64,000 nucleotides of DNA, taken from Verticillium longisporum. Taxonomy: Eukaryota > Ascomycota > Sordariomycetes > Glomerellales > Plectosphaerellaceae. Location: positions 5,766,001 through 5,830,000 of the forward strand of contig JAETXT010000004.1 in the NCBI GenBank assembly GCA_019188255.1, written 5' to 3'. Every line of letters begins with the position of its first letter. The first letter of the stretch is position 1. Below the pieces are notes generated by a model. That model was not told where the DNA came from. It searched no databases and saw only the letters and a list, made by a program, of their open reading frames with translations. The translations under genes were made by a program, and so were the position numbers. Below are positions 1-13,562 of this stretch, in pieces.

Positions 1-3000
1 AGAAGCATAGTAGACGATATTAGAGTAATTAATATAGCTCTATAAGTCTTATATTAGCTTATATATCTATTAGGAGCGATAATATCGCTAAAATTAATTA
101 CTATTAACTATTCGAGGTTAATAGTTACTAGGATAATATAGAATATATCCTTTATAAGAGCCGCTAAGCCTAGATAAGAATCCTATTAATAGTACTAGAA
201 GATAGATATAGATTCGCTATATTATAGTCCTAATAGAATTAGTAGACTATTATAAAATAGATATATTAATAAGAATAAAATATAATAAAATAACTTATAT
301 AAGCTAAGGAATTCTTAGATTCTTCTTTCTATATAATCTTCTATAGATCTAATAATTTAGTATTCCTATTATATATTTAGCTTAATTTAATATAAGATAT
401 ATAAAAGCTATACCTTTATTAAGCTTATACTATTAAGGATATATATAATATTATTTAATTAGGATATATTTATAATCTATTTATACTTAAAGCGCCTATT
501 AAAATCGGCCTCGAGCTCTAAATAATATAAATAATAAAGATCTCTAAGATATTTAATAGCCTAAAATTAGAAATCTCTATCGCGGTAGCTAGAATCTATA
601 CTAAAAAACTTATTCTATTATTAGAATTACTAATTATTATAAGAAAATAGTAGAGGGGATAATAGAATAGCTATAGTAAATAAGTTAATATTCCTATTAA
701 TCTATATTAATAAGATATACTTATTTAGTTTCTCTTTTATAGCCTAGACTCCTTTATAGAGAAGCTCTACCTAGGGCTTACCCTAATTTAAAAGCCTCTC
801 GACCCTAGAAAGATAACGATTAAGAATTAAATAGAGTTTAATAAGATTCTAAAATACTTTAATTTCTTATAAGCTAAACTTATAAATTAAATATATAAAA
901 GGCTTCGTAATACTAATTATAAAGCTAATCTAGTACTAGGATTCTATATTTAATTATAGGAAAGGGTCGAGTTTATAGTCCTAGATAATATATTAATTAA
1001 TTACTTCTTTAAGTTTCTAAGCTTATTTAAATATATAATATATAGAGCTTTAGTAGGTTTTAATATCTCGAATTAAATTAAGAGGCTTAGGATAGCTAAG
1101 CTCCTTTTAAATATATAGAAAGAATAGAGATCTCTTTATATTACGATTAATATAAATTAATAATAAGCGAATCTATATAGGTTAGTAGAGATAGCTATTA
1201 TATTAATTATTATATATAGTTTAGATAGCGTCTCGTATTATCGGGGATAAAGGTATTTAAATCTCTTTATTTACCCCTTTATATTTAATAGAGGGTTCCT
1301 TAACCCCTATCTTAAATAGAAGATCCTATAAATAGAGCTAGATAATATATAAAATATATCGAATAGTCTAGACCTTATATTAGATAAAGGCTAATAGAAG
1401 TACTATATTTAATTTATAGAGTCTTTTATTAAGTAATAGTTTAACCTTTTCTCTTAATATAAACGATCTATTATTACCTATAATATTATAGATCTACGTT
1501 ATTATACTATTATTAATAAGGGTATCTATAATAAGGGTATTTATAGCGTTTCTAGAATATTAGCTATTTATATTAATAATATCAAGAATAAGATAGTACC
1601 TTTAAAAGGTATTATCGACCTAATATATAATAATCCCTAATAGGGAATAGCTAAGCTAAGGTATAAACTAAGAATCGATAATAATAGAAATATACCGACT
1701 TACTAGGATATAGCTTATACTATATTTAATAATCTCTTATAATCGATCCTTAAACTATAGATAGAGCGTTTTCGGGCTTAGTAATTAATAGTTTACGTTT
1801 TAAAGCCTATATACTTCGAAGAGGTTATAAAAATCTAGATTAGAGATTATATTAAATAGAAGAGCTATAGAAATAATATAATTAATAAATATAAACTTAA
1901 TATATAAACGTTAAATAGATAGTACTATATTCTAATAACGGTTATTATATAATTATTATACTTAGCTCTATATATATACTATTCTTATAATATCTAGGTT
2001 TATATTTTTATTATTATTCTAATTAGATCTATTCTAATAAGCCTTTAAACTAAAATAATATTAAAGAGCCGAGGTCCCTATAATAAACCCCTTTAGAAGG
2101 TTTAAGTACTTTATAATAATTAAATAAGTTTAATAGATAATTTATAGCTCCCCCTTTAATATTATTATATTAATATAGAAATATATCTATATTATAGCTC
2201 GATAAGTATAAATATTAATAAATAGCTTATAAAGGTCTAAAAATCTATTACCCTATCGAACCCTATATTAAAATTATAATAGTAATTCGAATTAATTATA
2301 TTACGTTTCTTATTTTTCGCTAGAATAAATATATATATCGATCTAATAATAGCCTAATAAATATATTAATCTATATATAACGATTAATATATTAGAGGAG
2401 GCTTAATATAATAGGCTCGATAATAGATCTAGAAGGATATTAAAAACCTAATTTCTAGATATATCGGAGCCTATTTTATAATTTAATAAATATTTTTAGA
2501 TAAAAGTTATTAAATCTTATTAGATAAATATAGAAATAAATATAGATTTAGGAGATTATACTCTATTATATAATAAAATGCCCCTTTATCCTAGGACCTA
2601 TCTCCTTAATTTAATACTTTAAATTCTCCTTTTCTATTATTATTTATTCTTTTATTATATTACGCTTTTCTACTCCGATTACCTTATTAACGAGATCTCT
2701 TATTAATCTAGAAACCGAGGTATTAGAGACTCTTACTCTATCTATCCTATTATTAATCCTTAATAGTACTTTAGCTTATTTAAATTAGGCTATTAATTAA
2801 AGAGATAAAGTAAAGCTACCCCCTCTCTCTAGGCTAGGGTAATCTCTTCCTAAGTAAAGGTACCTATAGTCGATTATCTAGATAGGATTTAGGCTATTAC
2901 CCTAGCCCTAGATTAAAGATTAATAAAGGAAGCTTCCTTAATATCGTCGGATTATTTTAAAATAACTAAAAAGTTAGTAAATTCTACTTATAAAATATAG

Positions 3001-4146
3001 ATTAAAGTAGTAAAATAGAAATAAGTCTTAAATAATTTAATATATATCTATATTATAATTAATAATTTAATTAATATAATTATTAAAAAGCTATAATAAT
3101 CGATTAAACTTCTAATTCCTAAAAATATATTTATATAGCTTATTTATAAGATTATATAGGATTTTAAAGATAGGAATAAATTTCGAGTATAATTAATAGC
3201 TATTCTTACTTTCTAGGAAGCTATAGAAGCCTAAATAATTATAGTATTTATAGCTATATACTTAGGGGTAATATATATTAAGTATATTATAATAATAAAA
3301 TAAAATATTATTCTTATTTAAGAAATAATATCTATATTTAGCTTATAGATCTAATAATCCTATAATAGCTATATACTCTAGCCCTATAGCTATAGCTTAA
3401 TTTACCCTATTCCCTAAGAATCTATTAACTAATAGACTATATCTATCTAGAGCTTTATATTAAGGGCTATAATCTTAATAATACGCTTAATATAATATTA
3501 ATCTTTAATTATAATAGTTTAACGATTAATATAAATAATACCTTTAATATAGGCTATAATAGTTAATATTATTATAGATATATTAATAAAGCTAAATAAC
3601 GTATTCTATATTATTATTACGATCTACTATTTAATAGTATCCTAGATTATATAGAGGGCCTCCTCTCTAAAACGTATATTAGCCGAACTAAGCTCGGACT
3701 AAGCGATCTCGCGAACTAGGTAATAGAAAGGGGCTTTAGGAATAACTAAGCTAGGGTTCTTCTAATAATAAATAATCTCCTATTACTATTTCTCTAGAAA
3801 CGGTTATTATAAAGCTATTATATTAGAATAAATAATTTATAACGATCTTAGTAGTATATCTAGCCTAGCTTAATAGCGATATAGGGGGCTCTTTTTATTA
3901 TAGGGATATAGTATATATTAGCGGTTTCGCTTCTTAGCTTAGCTATTATTACTATTTTCTTTAGAGTAGCTCTACGTTTAGGGCTTATACTTTAACTAGG
4001 TATAGTCTTACTAATAATAATAGCCTTATAGGCCTTAATAGTAGGGGCCTTTCTAGTAGCTAATTTAGCTAGATAATATAATTATTATATAAATTATTAT
4101 ATAGGGATTATTAAATAAAACTTATATAATATATTTATAGTAATTA

Positions 4147-4232
4147 TCGTTATTATTATTATTATTATTATAATTATTATTATTATTATTATTATAATTA
4201 TTATTATTATTATTATTATAATTATTATTAAT
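4147..4232. repeat. (ATT)n microsatellite
   Basis: A run of ATT/TTA trinucleotides is interrupted at regular intervals by single ATA steps. It lies inside the RIP-degraded block and is probably a by-product of AT enrichment plus slippage. Confidence 0.85.
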
Positions 4233-4439
4233 TTATTAAAGTTTAATTTAATTATAATTATTAAGCTTATTTATTCTTAAATTCTAATTTAAATAATAGT
4301 TTAGATATTTAAATAATTTATACTTTATATTCCTTCCTTCTATTATTAAATTACTTTCTAGAAAGGAATATAGATTTATTAAATAGCATTCCCTAGACTC
4401 TATAATAGCTTATATTATTATATTAATATTATTATATCG

Positions 4440-4621
4440 TATAACCTAAAATTACCTAAGCCCTATTACCTATTTAAGTTTAGGTTTTCTTTTAGGTAGC
4501 CTATTTAAGCCTAAAACCTATTTAGGTAGTAGAGTAATAGGTTTTAGGCGGGTTTAGGTTTTTATACTAAGCCTCTAGGTACCTAATAGGTTAAAATCTT
4601 TAGGTATTCCTAAGCCTAGGC
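4440..4621. repeat. TTTAGG/CCTAAA-rich end of the degraded block, possibly a transposon terminus
   Basis: About 180 bp are filled with short inverted and direct motifs such as CCTATTTAGG, GTTTAGG and CCTAAAACC. They stop exactly where normal sequence starts. Dense short subterminal repeats next to a sharp boundary are typical of hAT-type termini, but the other end is outside the window and no target duplication can be tested, so the family is a guess. Confidence 0.3.
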
Positions 4622-5533
4622 TGGCCCCTTCAATCACTCACAGCGTCTCGTTTTCCCAGAGTAGGCAGCACAAGTCCCAAGTCTCAAGTCCCCTCTCAAA
4701 GCCCGAGGAGTCCACTGAGCAGCTCATCTCCTCGATTATTCGCCTATTCGATTCTTCTCGCGTCAGTAAGTAATGTCGCAAGATGGTTTGCAAATAACTT
4801 GTGTGGAACGTTGGGTGGTGCTGAAAAGAAAAAGCGGAGAACAGCGTCGTGATCAATGCCAAACGCGCAGCAAAGTAGCGCGCTGAACCAACGGCTATTG
4901 ATGATTCAAGCTTCAGAACCAAGCATTGGCTAGTTCACTCTCTTCAGCGGAATGGCCATCCATCAAGTCCATCCACGGCATTTTGGTTCAGTACAATCAT
5001 TGTTCTGTCACTTGACGGTGTGTTGTCGTCACTCCGCAAAACGCTCCGGTGGCGAAGCCGCCCCACGTCATCCATGGTCAGAGCAGACAAACGGCATCAG
5101 CCACGCGAATGAACAGGCGCATCTGCTCCGGCGTTCGACTGAGGGCACGAAAAATTCACACGGCCATGGGATATGGTTAGCAGTAGCGGAATGCAGTGTT
5201 TCTACCGTGCGAGAAGCATCATGGGAGATTTATTAGGAGCACTGAGGACGACATCCTTGGATCCCTAAACTCTCCGGGCAAGTTCGGTGATTCGCTCTGG
5301 GTATCACGATGACGTCGGCCAACATCATAAGAAGGCTTCACAGCACGCTCGTGACCTCAGTCGTGGCGAGGCCGTTGGGAGCATATATGACAGCCCAGTC
5401 ACTCGTGGACATCAATACTCGGAAGGACTCGACACAATAAATATTGCTCGCGATAACACATATCCGGATATTGCACTGGTCAACATATACAACGATTCAA
5501 CTTCTTGATTCTAGAAGCAAAATAACCCTCAAT
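4622..5533. other. Intergenic region upstream of the LEA-like gene
   Basis: Normal composition with no convincing gene. Short open frames on both strands (for example 4638-4922 and 4952-5236) have no recognisable protein character. A TATA-like string, CATATATGA, sits at 5382-5390, about 145 bp before the ATG of the gene at 5534, and could be part of its promoter. Confidence 0.5.
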
Positions 5534-6407
5534 ATGAGCATCACCGACGAAGTCGCGCAGGAGACTCAGGATCTCTTCGGCAATGCCGAGCAGGCAAGCA
5601 AGGTATGGCCTCCCGCCTGCCTCGTATTGACATCAATCATGCGCTAACATGAAATGACAGATGGGCACCACTCTCAAGTCCAGCAATCTCTCCGGGGACA
5701 AGGACGCCAAGGAGCCGAGCACCAAGGTAGCCGACAGCAACGACACTTTCGCAGAGAAGCTCAGCAGCTCCGCTGCCCACAACACCCAGCAGAACACGTC
5801 GAGCACCGACGACACCAAGACGAGCGGCATCGCCTCAGAGGCGAGCCACAAGGCGCAGGAGGGCGGAAAGTCCCTCGCTGACCAGGTCAGTAGCGCAGCG
5901 TCCAAGACCTCAGACCAAGTCAACACATCAAACAAGAAGAGCGACAGCTCCGGTGGCGGCATTCTCTCAGACGTAGCCAGCAAGGCACAGGAGACAGGAA
6001 AGTCGGCCGCCGACCAGACCAGCAGCACCGCTTCGCAAGCATCAAAGCAGATTCAGGACTCGACCACAAAGAGTACGTCTGATGAAGGTATTCTCTCGGA
6101 TGCATCGAAGAAGGCCCAGGAGACCGGACAGGCGGCCAAGGACACTGCGAGCAATGCGGCCTCCAGTGCCTCGGAGAAAGCCAGCGAGGCAACCTCAGGA
6201 GACGGTTCGAATGACGGGGGTGTCATCGCGAATGCCGCTAGCAACTTGCAGGCCGGCGGACAAGCGGTCGTCGACAAGGTGAAGGAGACGCTCGGTGTGT
6301 CTACCGAGGGCAGCACGGGCACCAACCAGAACGGGAAGCCGGTGACGGAGCAGGTGAAGCAAGCCTTGAATGTTGGGAATAACAAGGCGAACAACAACCA
6401 GTCTTAG
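5534..6407 (+). CDS. LEA-like hydrophilin with four ~43-residue repeats
   Basis: Two exons, 5534-5602 and 5661-6407, join across a 58-nt intron (GTATGG donor, GCTAAC branch site, ACAG acceptor) to give a 271-residue protein. It is very hydrophilic, rich in Ser, Ala, Lys, Gln, Asp and Thr, with no cysteine, signal peptide or membrane segment. From about residue 75 there are four degenerate repeats of some 43 residues, each opening with a motif like GILSDASKKAQETG followed by an Ala/Lys/Asp amphipathic stretch. This resembles group 3 late-embryogenesis-abundant proteins, which are disordered in solution and protect membranes and proteins during drying, heat or oxidative stress. The assignment rests on composition and repeats, not on an alignment. 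The first exon start is chosen because it gives a clean splice in frame; the ATG at 5661 would drop 23 residues. It is the first gene beside the RIP-degraded block. Confidence 0.75.
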
Positions 6408-8149
6408 AAGAGCATCTCCAGATTTTTTTGAGATGACGCAAGTAGTTATAATGAATCAAAGCCTGTAATACCACAAATCCTTCTGGGCTACAAGCTAAGC
6501 AAAACCTCAGATGCCGCGTCAGTTGAATCTGCGCAACCTTGTTGTTCACGCCGGTAGCCCCAGCGGACGGGAATGAAGTATGTAATTCATTGAGCAGGCG
6601 ACAGTCGATCTTGGAATGTGAATGAGACCAAGAACAGCCTGAGCTGCTGCTACTTTGCAAGTGCCGAGGATCTACCAGTATTGTCTTGTCTCTCATTTCA
6701 TGTGATTCCAGCTTGCAACCTTGGATCATCTCGCCAGCAATTGAGGCACGAGGCGCCGCCGACAATGTTGCATCTTGGCCCGTTCAGGAAGTTCCCCCGG
6801 CCCTGAACGCACAGCTTCGATGTACCTTTGCCGATTCCAGAGAGCAACACAACCAACGCAGAACTTGGACAAGCTTGGCCTCGAAGCACCTAGCCGCAGC
6901 CCTGTGGCACCGCAGCCAGGTTCGGAAGCCCAAGATCAGCCCAGCGATGCCCAACCCCGGCCATCTCTCCCTTCCTCCACCGCACCCACACCTGGCCGCC
7001 ACCGCAAGGCCATGCCCCATTCCGGCCGCTTGCCGCGATCCTCGAGGTCGGTGAGGAGGGGAGGAGGTTGCAGTGAGACGGCGCAGGACCGTGCCTGACA
7101 GGGGTTCCCCGCAACTCGCGAGGCCAACGGCGTCCGCCCCCGATCCTTGTCCACCCACACCACCATGATCTCTTTGGGCTACCCTATTCCTGTTCCTGGC
7201 CTGACGCAGCCTTCATTTGCCCTGGCCGAGGCACATGCGCCGACTTTTGCGAGGGGGTGGATGTCTGGGGGATTTGCACATGATTTCCGCAACCTCCGAT
7301 CCATTTCATCTGCTTCCACTCTTGTAGTGTTATGCATTCCATGCAGCCAACCCTCCTCCCTCTTCCCCCTTTTCATGTGAGGAAGCTTGCACAGGATCAG
7401 AATAAGATTGCGCGATGAGTCGAGAGGGTGTTGTCAGACCTTGAGGCTGTCTTCGAGCCGCGCAGCTTGTAAGATTAGATCTCTGCGACGCACCAATCTG
7501 GCCCTGGCGCGGCTTCATGCTTTCGTCCCTCAGTCAGAGAAACAAGCACATCTTTCCTCAACCCTCAACCCCTGGTCAGGTTCTGGAGCGGCATCATATG
7601 CCGACAAGGCGTTGATCCCTCAGTCAAGCTGCCCAGTCAGACTTCAGTGCCGCCACACCAGAGTACATGCTTGGGTAAAGGCAACGACCCGAAAAGGACT
7701 CCTTCGACCCTTGAGAGGGGGCGTCATTGTTGGGCCCAGATCCCCAGGGATCACCTCCATCTTGCTTTCCCCCTCCTTTCCAGCTCGTATAGTGACACTG
7801 CAGCGTGACGATGTGACAGTGAAGCTCTCGCCGGCCTGCCTTTGCCCGACCAATAGTTCGGTCGTGACATCCCGGCCGGCGTTAGCGAGGCGGCGCTGGT
7901 CACCAACGATGTCATGGCGGATCATATGAAAGATTCAGGAAGTCATCGCCGAGGTTCCTCCTGCGGAGTTGTGAAGGGGGAGATTCATGTATAACTGCAA
8001 AGAGACGTCCTCTTTTGGTTGCTGTGATCGTTGCCAAGGTCTGTCTTTGGCTGTCCAGACGTGTTCGCCAGTACATTCCTCGCATATTCTTGCTAGGAGA
8101 CACTCGTTAGCACTGTACACTCAAGACGCTATTTGCGCAGACACTCACC
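6408..8149. other. Intergenic region, no supported gene
   Basis: About 1.7 kb between two plus-strand genes. Several overlapping open frames on both strands (up to 180 codons at 7387-7929) look like chance frames in GC-rich DNA: no domains, no matching codon pattern and no splice-supported extension. The distal part presumably holds the promoter of the CFEM gene. Confidence 0.5.
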
Positions 8150-10072
8150 ATGGTCTCTGCCGCTCACATTGCCGCCCTCCTGGCGGTGGCCTCGGGCGTT
8201 GCTGCTCAGGGAGGATTGGAACAGTGCGCAAGCTTGACCACTCTCTTCCCGGCTTGCGCTGTAAGTATTCAGAGGCCCACGACATGCTGGCATTGACTGA
8301 CCATACCAGACGGGCTGTATCCTGTCCGCAGCTTCTGCTGTCGGCTGCACCAACGGCCTTGACCTCCGCTGTAAGTGATCAGACATGCACCTCGTCTTCA
8401 TGGTGGACATCAGTTGACCCGAACCAGGCCGCTGCAACCCCACAAGCTCTGCTCAGATTCAAGCCTCGGCCTTCAACTGTGTCATTGGCAACTGCAACGC
8501 GGATCCCACGCAGATCGAGTCGGCCATTAACGCCGGCGCCTCCGTCTGCGGCTGCGTCAATGCCGCCCCTACTGCTGTCCCCTCAGAGCCGCCCATCACC
8601 AGCGCTCCGGCTCCCAGCAGCCCGCCCGTCCCCAGTGAGCCCGAGCCAAGCGAGCCCCCCTCGAGTGGCCCGCCCCCAAGCGCCCCTTCGAGCGAGGTCG
8701 TCTCCGAAGAACCCTCTGTGCCCCCCGTCATCCCCAGCTCCACAGAGCCTGCGTCTTCGGGCCCCATCACCCCTGCCCCCAGCTCACCGGGCGGCGGCGA
8801 CTGCGATGCCACCTCTCCCTGTGAGGATGTCGCCCAGGCCGTTCCCAACTGCGGCCGCTCCTGCATCATCTCTGCGGCCTCTGCCTCGCTCGGTTGCGCC
8901 GCCGAGGACTACGAGTGCCAGTGTGCCGGCTTCCAGACCATCCAAGCCGGCGCCGCGCCCTGCGTCATCAGCGCATGCGGCATTGCCGGCGCCGTGCCCC
9001 TCCTCGGCTCCGTCTCCGCCCTCTGCGGCTGCGTCACCGCCAACCCCAGCACCCCCTGCACCGCCTCGTCCGAACCCAGCATCACCGTTGAGCCGTCGGC
9101 TCCCGCGTCATCGGGCGGCGGCGGCGAGCCTCCCGTCGAGCCGTCGTCCGAGGCTCCCGGCCCTGGCGAGAGCAGTGAGGCGCCTGGCCCCAGTGTCATT
9201 CCGCCGCCCACAACCTGTGCGCCACCGACGGCCCCCGACTGCGGCCCTGTTGCCACGTCGGCCGTCCCAGCCTGCGCCCAGCCTTGCTTCCTCAATGCCG
9301 CTCCCAATGTCGGCTGCGATGCGACCGATTACGCTTGCCAGTGTGAGGCCGAAGCCCAGGTCAGCCTGACCCAGCTGCTCGTCCCCTGCGTCGCCACAGC
9401 TTGCCCTCCCGCCTCCCTCCAGGCCGTCATTACGGGTGCCTCGTCCGGTAAGATAAAAGCCCTCGTACAAACGTAGAGAAACTGTCCGATGAACTGACCA
9501 AATTATTAGTATGCGCTTGTGCTGCGGCCATTCCCACCGGCACGGGCGAGGACGACTGCCCCGGCGGATCCGGCATTCCCCAGCCCTCTGGGAAGCCCAC
9601 GACCACCAAGGACGACTACCCTGCGCCGGGAGAGCCTACTCCTTACCCCCCGCCGCCGCATGCCTCCGAGACCCCACGCCCCGAGCCTGAAGAGCCCGGC
9701 CATCCCGGGTACCCAGCGCCGGAGCCCGAGCACCCTGCCCCTGAGCCTGAACATCCCGCCCCTGAGCCAGAGCACCCTGCTCCTGAGCCAGAGCATCCCG
9801 CCCCTGAGCCGGAAACCCCCGCTCCCGAACCTGAGAGCCCTGCTCCCGAGCCAGAGACCCCGGCCCCTGAGCCAGAGACTCCCGCTCCCGAGCCCGAAAC
9901 CCCTGCCCCCGTGCCTGAGACACCCGAGGCGCCAGCTCCCGTCCCGACACAAGTCGACAACGGAGACGACGACGAGCCCGTAACCGTCCCCGTCGGCGCG
10001 GCCGCGAGGTCAGACCTCAGCATCATGGGCAGCCTCCTGGGTGCCGTGCTCTTCGCGGCCGGCCTGATGTAG
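8150..10072 (+). CDS. GPI-anchored cell-surface protein with three CFEM domains
   Basis: Four exons (8150-8260, 8310-8370, 8428-9447, 9510-10072) separated by introns of 49, 57 and 62 nt encode about 584 residues. Residues 1-19 form a signal peptide ending near VAAQ. Three eight-cysteine CFEM modules follow, at about 20-105, 205-290 and 340-420, each with a PxCxxxC start and a CxC pair. Each also has the Asp a few residues before CxC (LDLRCRC, EDYECQC, TDYACQC), the residue that binds haem iron in Candida CFEM proteins. Ser/Pro-rich linkers join them. The last third contains many PAPEPE-type repeats (9690-9930) that probably span the wall, and the C-terminus (GAAARSD then a hydrophobic tail to LM) is a GPI-anchor signal. 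CFEM proteins act in haem/iron uptake, wall structure or host interaction; which applies here cannot be told from sequence. The second and third domains are each split by or end at splice-supported junctions, so the model is firm. Confidence 0.92.
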
Positions 10073-10786
10073 TCCGCTCAGTGAAACAGTAGCTTCTGCC
10101 GATCGCGTCGCGCATACACGGGCTTCCAGGAAGGTTCAGTGCTGCACTGTCGGGGGTTTCTTCCGGCTAAGGCAGAATGGAGTTTTAGTTTTCGCTTCTT
10201 GCATTCCTTCGGCGGCCTGAAGGCCTGTTTTTGATGGTAATCACGACGTTTTGGTGGGGTCTGGAGTTGGATCCAAAGAGTATATCAGAATAATGAAATG
10301 ACCTGTCGCATCAAAATGAACGTCGCCATTCTGTATCTTCTGCTTCCGAATATCGATTGTCGTGGCCACTTGACGTTGTTCTTGTGCTATGAAAAGCCGA
10401 TCTGTGTGTAACATGATCTTGCAAAACCATGCTCCATTTGAATGAACCAAACGCATGCAAAGGGGGGTTTCACAGCAGCTGCCTGCAGTGCAGGGTGCGG
10501 CACAGCGCCCACCCTTCCTCGCTTGGTGCCGGGCGATCGTGCATTTCCCCTGCACGAACTTAACTTCACAGCAAATCAGCCAATGAATATTTCAAGGCAG
10601 GCCCATTACTCCAAACACTTGCAGCTGTTCTCCAGAGAAAAATTGTGATATCCAAAGGCTTCGTTTCTTTCATTCATTTAAATGGTCCAGTCTATCCAGG
10701 CAGGTCCATCTTTTACTATGGGCCGTAGAGGCTGTCTATTACATATTCTTCCGCTCACGTGCCACACTGCCGGAGTGCGCACACGT

Positions 10787-11667
<881 letters not shown>

Positions 11668-12131
11668 TTATCCAGGTAGCAAAGTAGGTAATTGAGGTTG
11701 GGTGAAGAGGGGGTATCAAGAAAAATGGGGAAGAGAGCAGGAATGTAGAGAGAGGAGGGGAGAGAAGAAGGGCGTCTGGGGTGGGAGGGATCGACTTTTT
11801 CAATGAGTCGAGGAGTTGAGCCAGATCCGGGTCCCGCTGGCCGAGGGGTCAAGAACAAGACAGAAGCAGAAGCAGAAGCAGATGGATGGGGATGGGAAAC
11901 TTGACCGTCCAATCCATGATGATGATCGAGGTACTGGTGCCCCTCCTGCTCCTGGTCGTGCCCCCCCTCTTCTTCTCTTCTGTGGGTATCCTTCTTTCCT
12001 TCCACGGTCTACTCCTCCTGCTCCTGCTGCTGCTTTTGCGTACTTGGTGCTTGGTGCTTAGTTCTTGGCTCCTGCCACCCCTCGAGCTCTTTTCTCGGTG
12101 GTGGTGCCGGTCTTGCTTCCGCACCTGGGCA

Positions 12132-12134
<3 letters not shown>

Positions 12135-12163
<29 letters not shown>
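12135..12163. repeat. (GCT)n microsatellite
   Basis: Nearly ten uninterrupted GCT units lie in the region upstream of the mannitol dehydrogenase. They are not within any supported coding sequence. Confidence 0.9.
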
Positions 12164-12164
<1 letters not shown>

Positions 12165-13501
12165 CCTCCAAGCCGTGTATCCACTGAGACGCTCTCCCTC
12201 GATGGACCCCCGCCGACGTCATCACCAGATGTTGCTGCCCCACGGGCTCTTACTCGTTGCGGCACAACCGTAGCTTCCCAGGCCTGCTAGCCCACTAACT
12301 GCCGCCGCTGGGCGCTGCTGGGCGCTGAGCAGTGCGCCTACATGACGCCAAGGCCCACCAAGAGTTTCGCGCCAGTCCTCCCAGCGCTCCGGGCTCCACT
12401 GCCAGGCTCGGCCGGCACACGGCGGTTTTCCACGCACTTGTGTGCCTGGCCATCCGTTGGCATCCATCGTTCCTTCCTTGTCTGATCGAGAAATGGCGTT
12501 AGGTCGCGACTGCCACCGAAGGTGTACGGTGCAGGCATGGCGGCGGCAGGAACCACACAACAAGCGGCGATGACCTTGATGGCCACCTTCCACAGATGCA
12601 ACTCACAAGTTTAACCCCACCGCATTATCAGACATACAGTGCACACACCTGGCTGACTCCATTGAACATTTGCATATTTGACCCGTCAGCCCATCAGAAC
12701 CACCAACCCAACCCTCCCCCGCCTCCATGGGCATGCCGACTCGTGTTCATCCTCATCGCGATCCATCTCCAATCACCCAACTAGCTGCCTGCCCCTCCAG
12801 GTCAGTACCCGCAACTTGGAGCAACACGGCCCATAAATGCCGCGAGGTTCTCTCTCCTCCCCTCCCGCTCCTCGAGGCCTTCCAGGCAACCGACCGTGGG
12901 TGGAGAAGACATGGAGAGACAGAAAAGATAGTCAAAAATGACCGCCAGCCCAACAAGGCCCGCAATTCACCTGCATACAGCATACAAAGCCGCTGCCGCT
13001 CGTCGACATCTCCGACCTCCCCGGCCTAGCCGAGCCCCCCACTCTTTCCGCGTAAAGGATCAGCTCCTCCAGAAACTGCGTACCTTGACAACCGCGCGCG
13101 CGACTTTCGGCGGCGAGATGCCTCGGCGAGGTGCCTCTGACGACGGAACGAGCTGGCGGGTCCGACTCTTGCTGGGTGTCTGGCATTGATGCTTACTCTG
13201 CCTTTGCCCAATGGAACGACGTTGGCATACAGTAGATTGAAGTTACTCCCCGGACCTTGGCGGCGCGCGCTCTGAGCTCCCCCCGGCGCCGGAACTCCGC
13301 CTGCTCAGAGGCGACTGCTGAGTGTGAGCCCATGCCGCCGTGGCGGCATGTCTTACCTGCCGGGACGCTTGTTATCGGTTCCGGCGCTTCTTTGTCGATA
13401 TTGAAAACTCGAGATTCGTCCGAATGGGCCTGGACACATCCTACGCCTGAGCTGCTGGTTGTCTTAGCATCATCTCGACTCCAACCCACCAGCATTCAAA
13501 T

Positions 13502-13562
13502 CATGAGCAGTCATGCGAGGATGCAACCATTCAAACCATGAGCAGTCATGCGAGGATGCAAC
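13502..13562. repeat. Short direct repeat, 26 bp twice at a 35-bp period
   Basis: The string CATGAGCAGTCATGCGAGGA and the six following bases occur twice, starting at 13502 and 13537, separated by nine bases. It looks like a local slippage duplication with no evident function. Confidence 0.85.

Larger units (their letters stand above)
1..4621. repeat. RIP-degraded AT-rich repeat block, left end outside window
   Basis: The block is strongly AT-rich and nearly free of CA and TG dinucleotides, while CC, CT and CG persist. This is the product expected of repeat-induced point mutation, which converts CpA to TpA on both strands. No open reading frame of useful length survives and I could not assign the original element family by eye. 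The block ends abruptly near 4621, where normal GC-rich sequence with frequent CA/TG begins. It probably holds one or more dead transposons. The left boundary lies outside the window, so no terminal repeats or target duplication can be checked. Confidence 0.9.

Noticed and set aside
7387..7929. 180-codon frame upstream of the CFEM gene
   Set aside because: No domain, signal peptide or conserved motif; likely chance.
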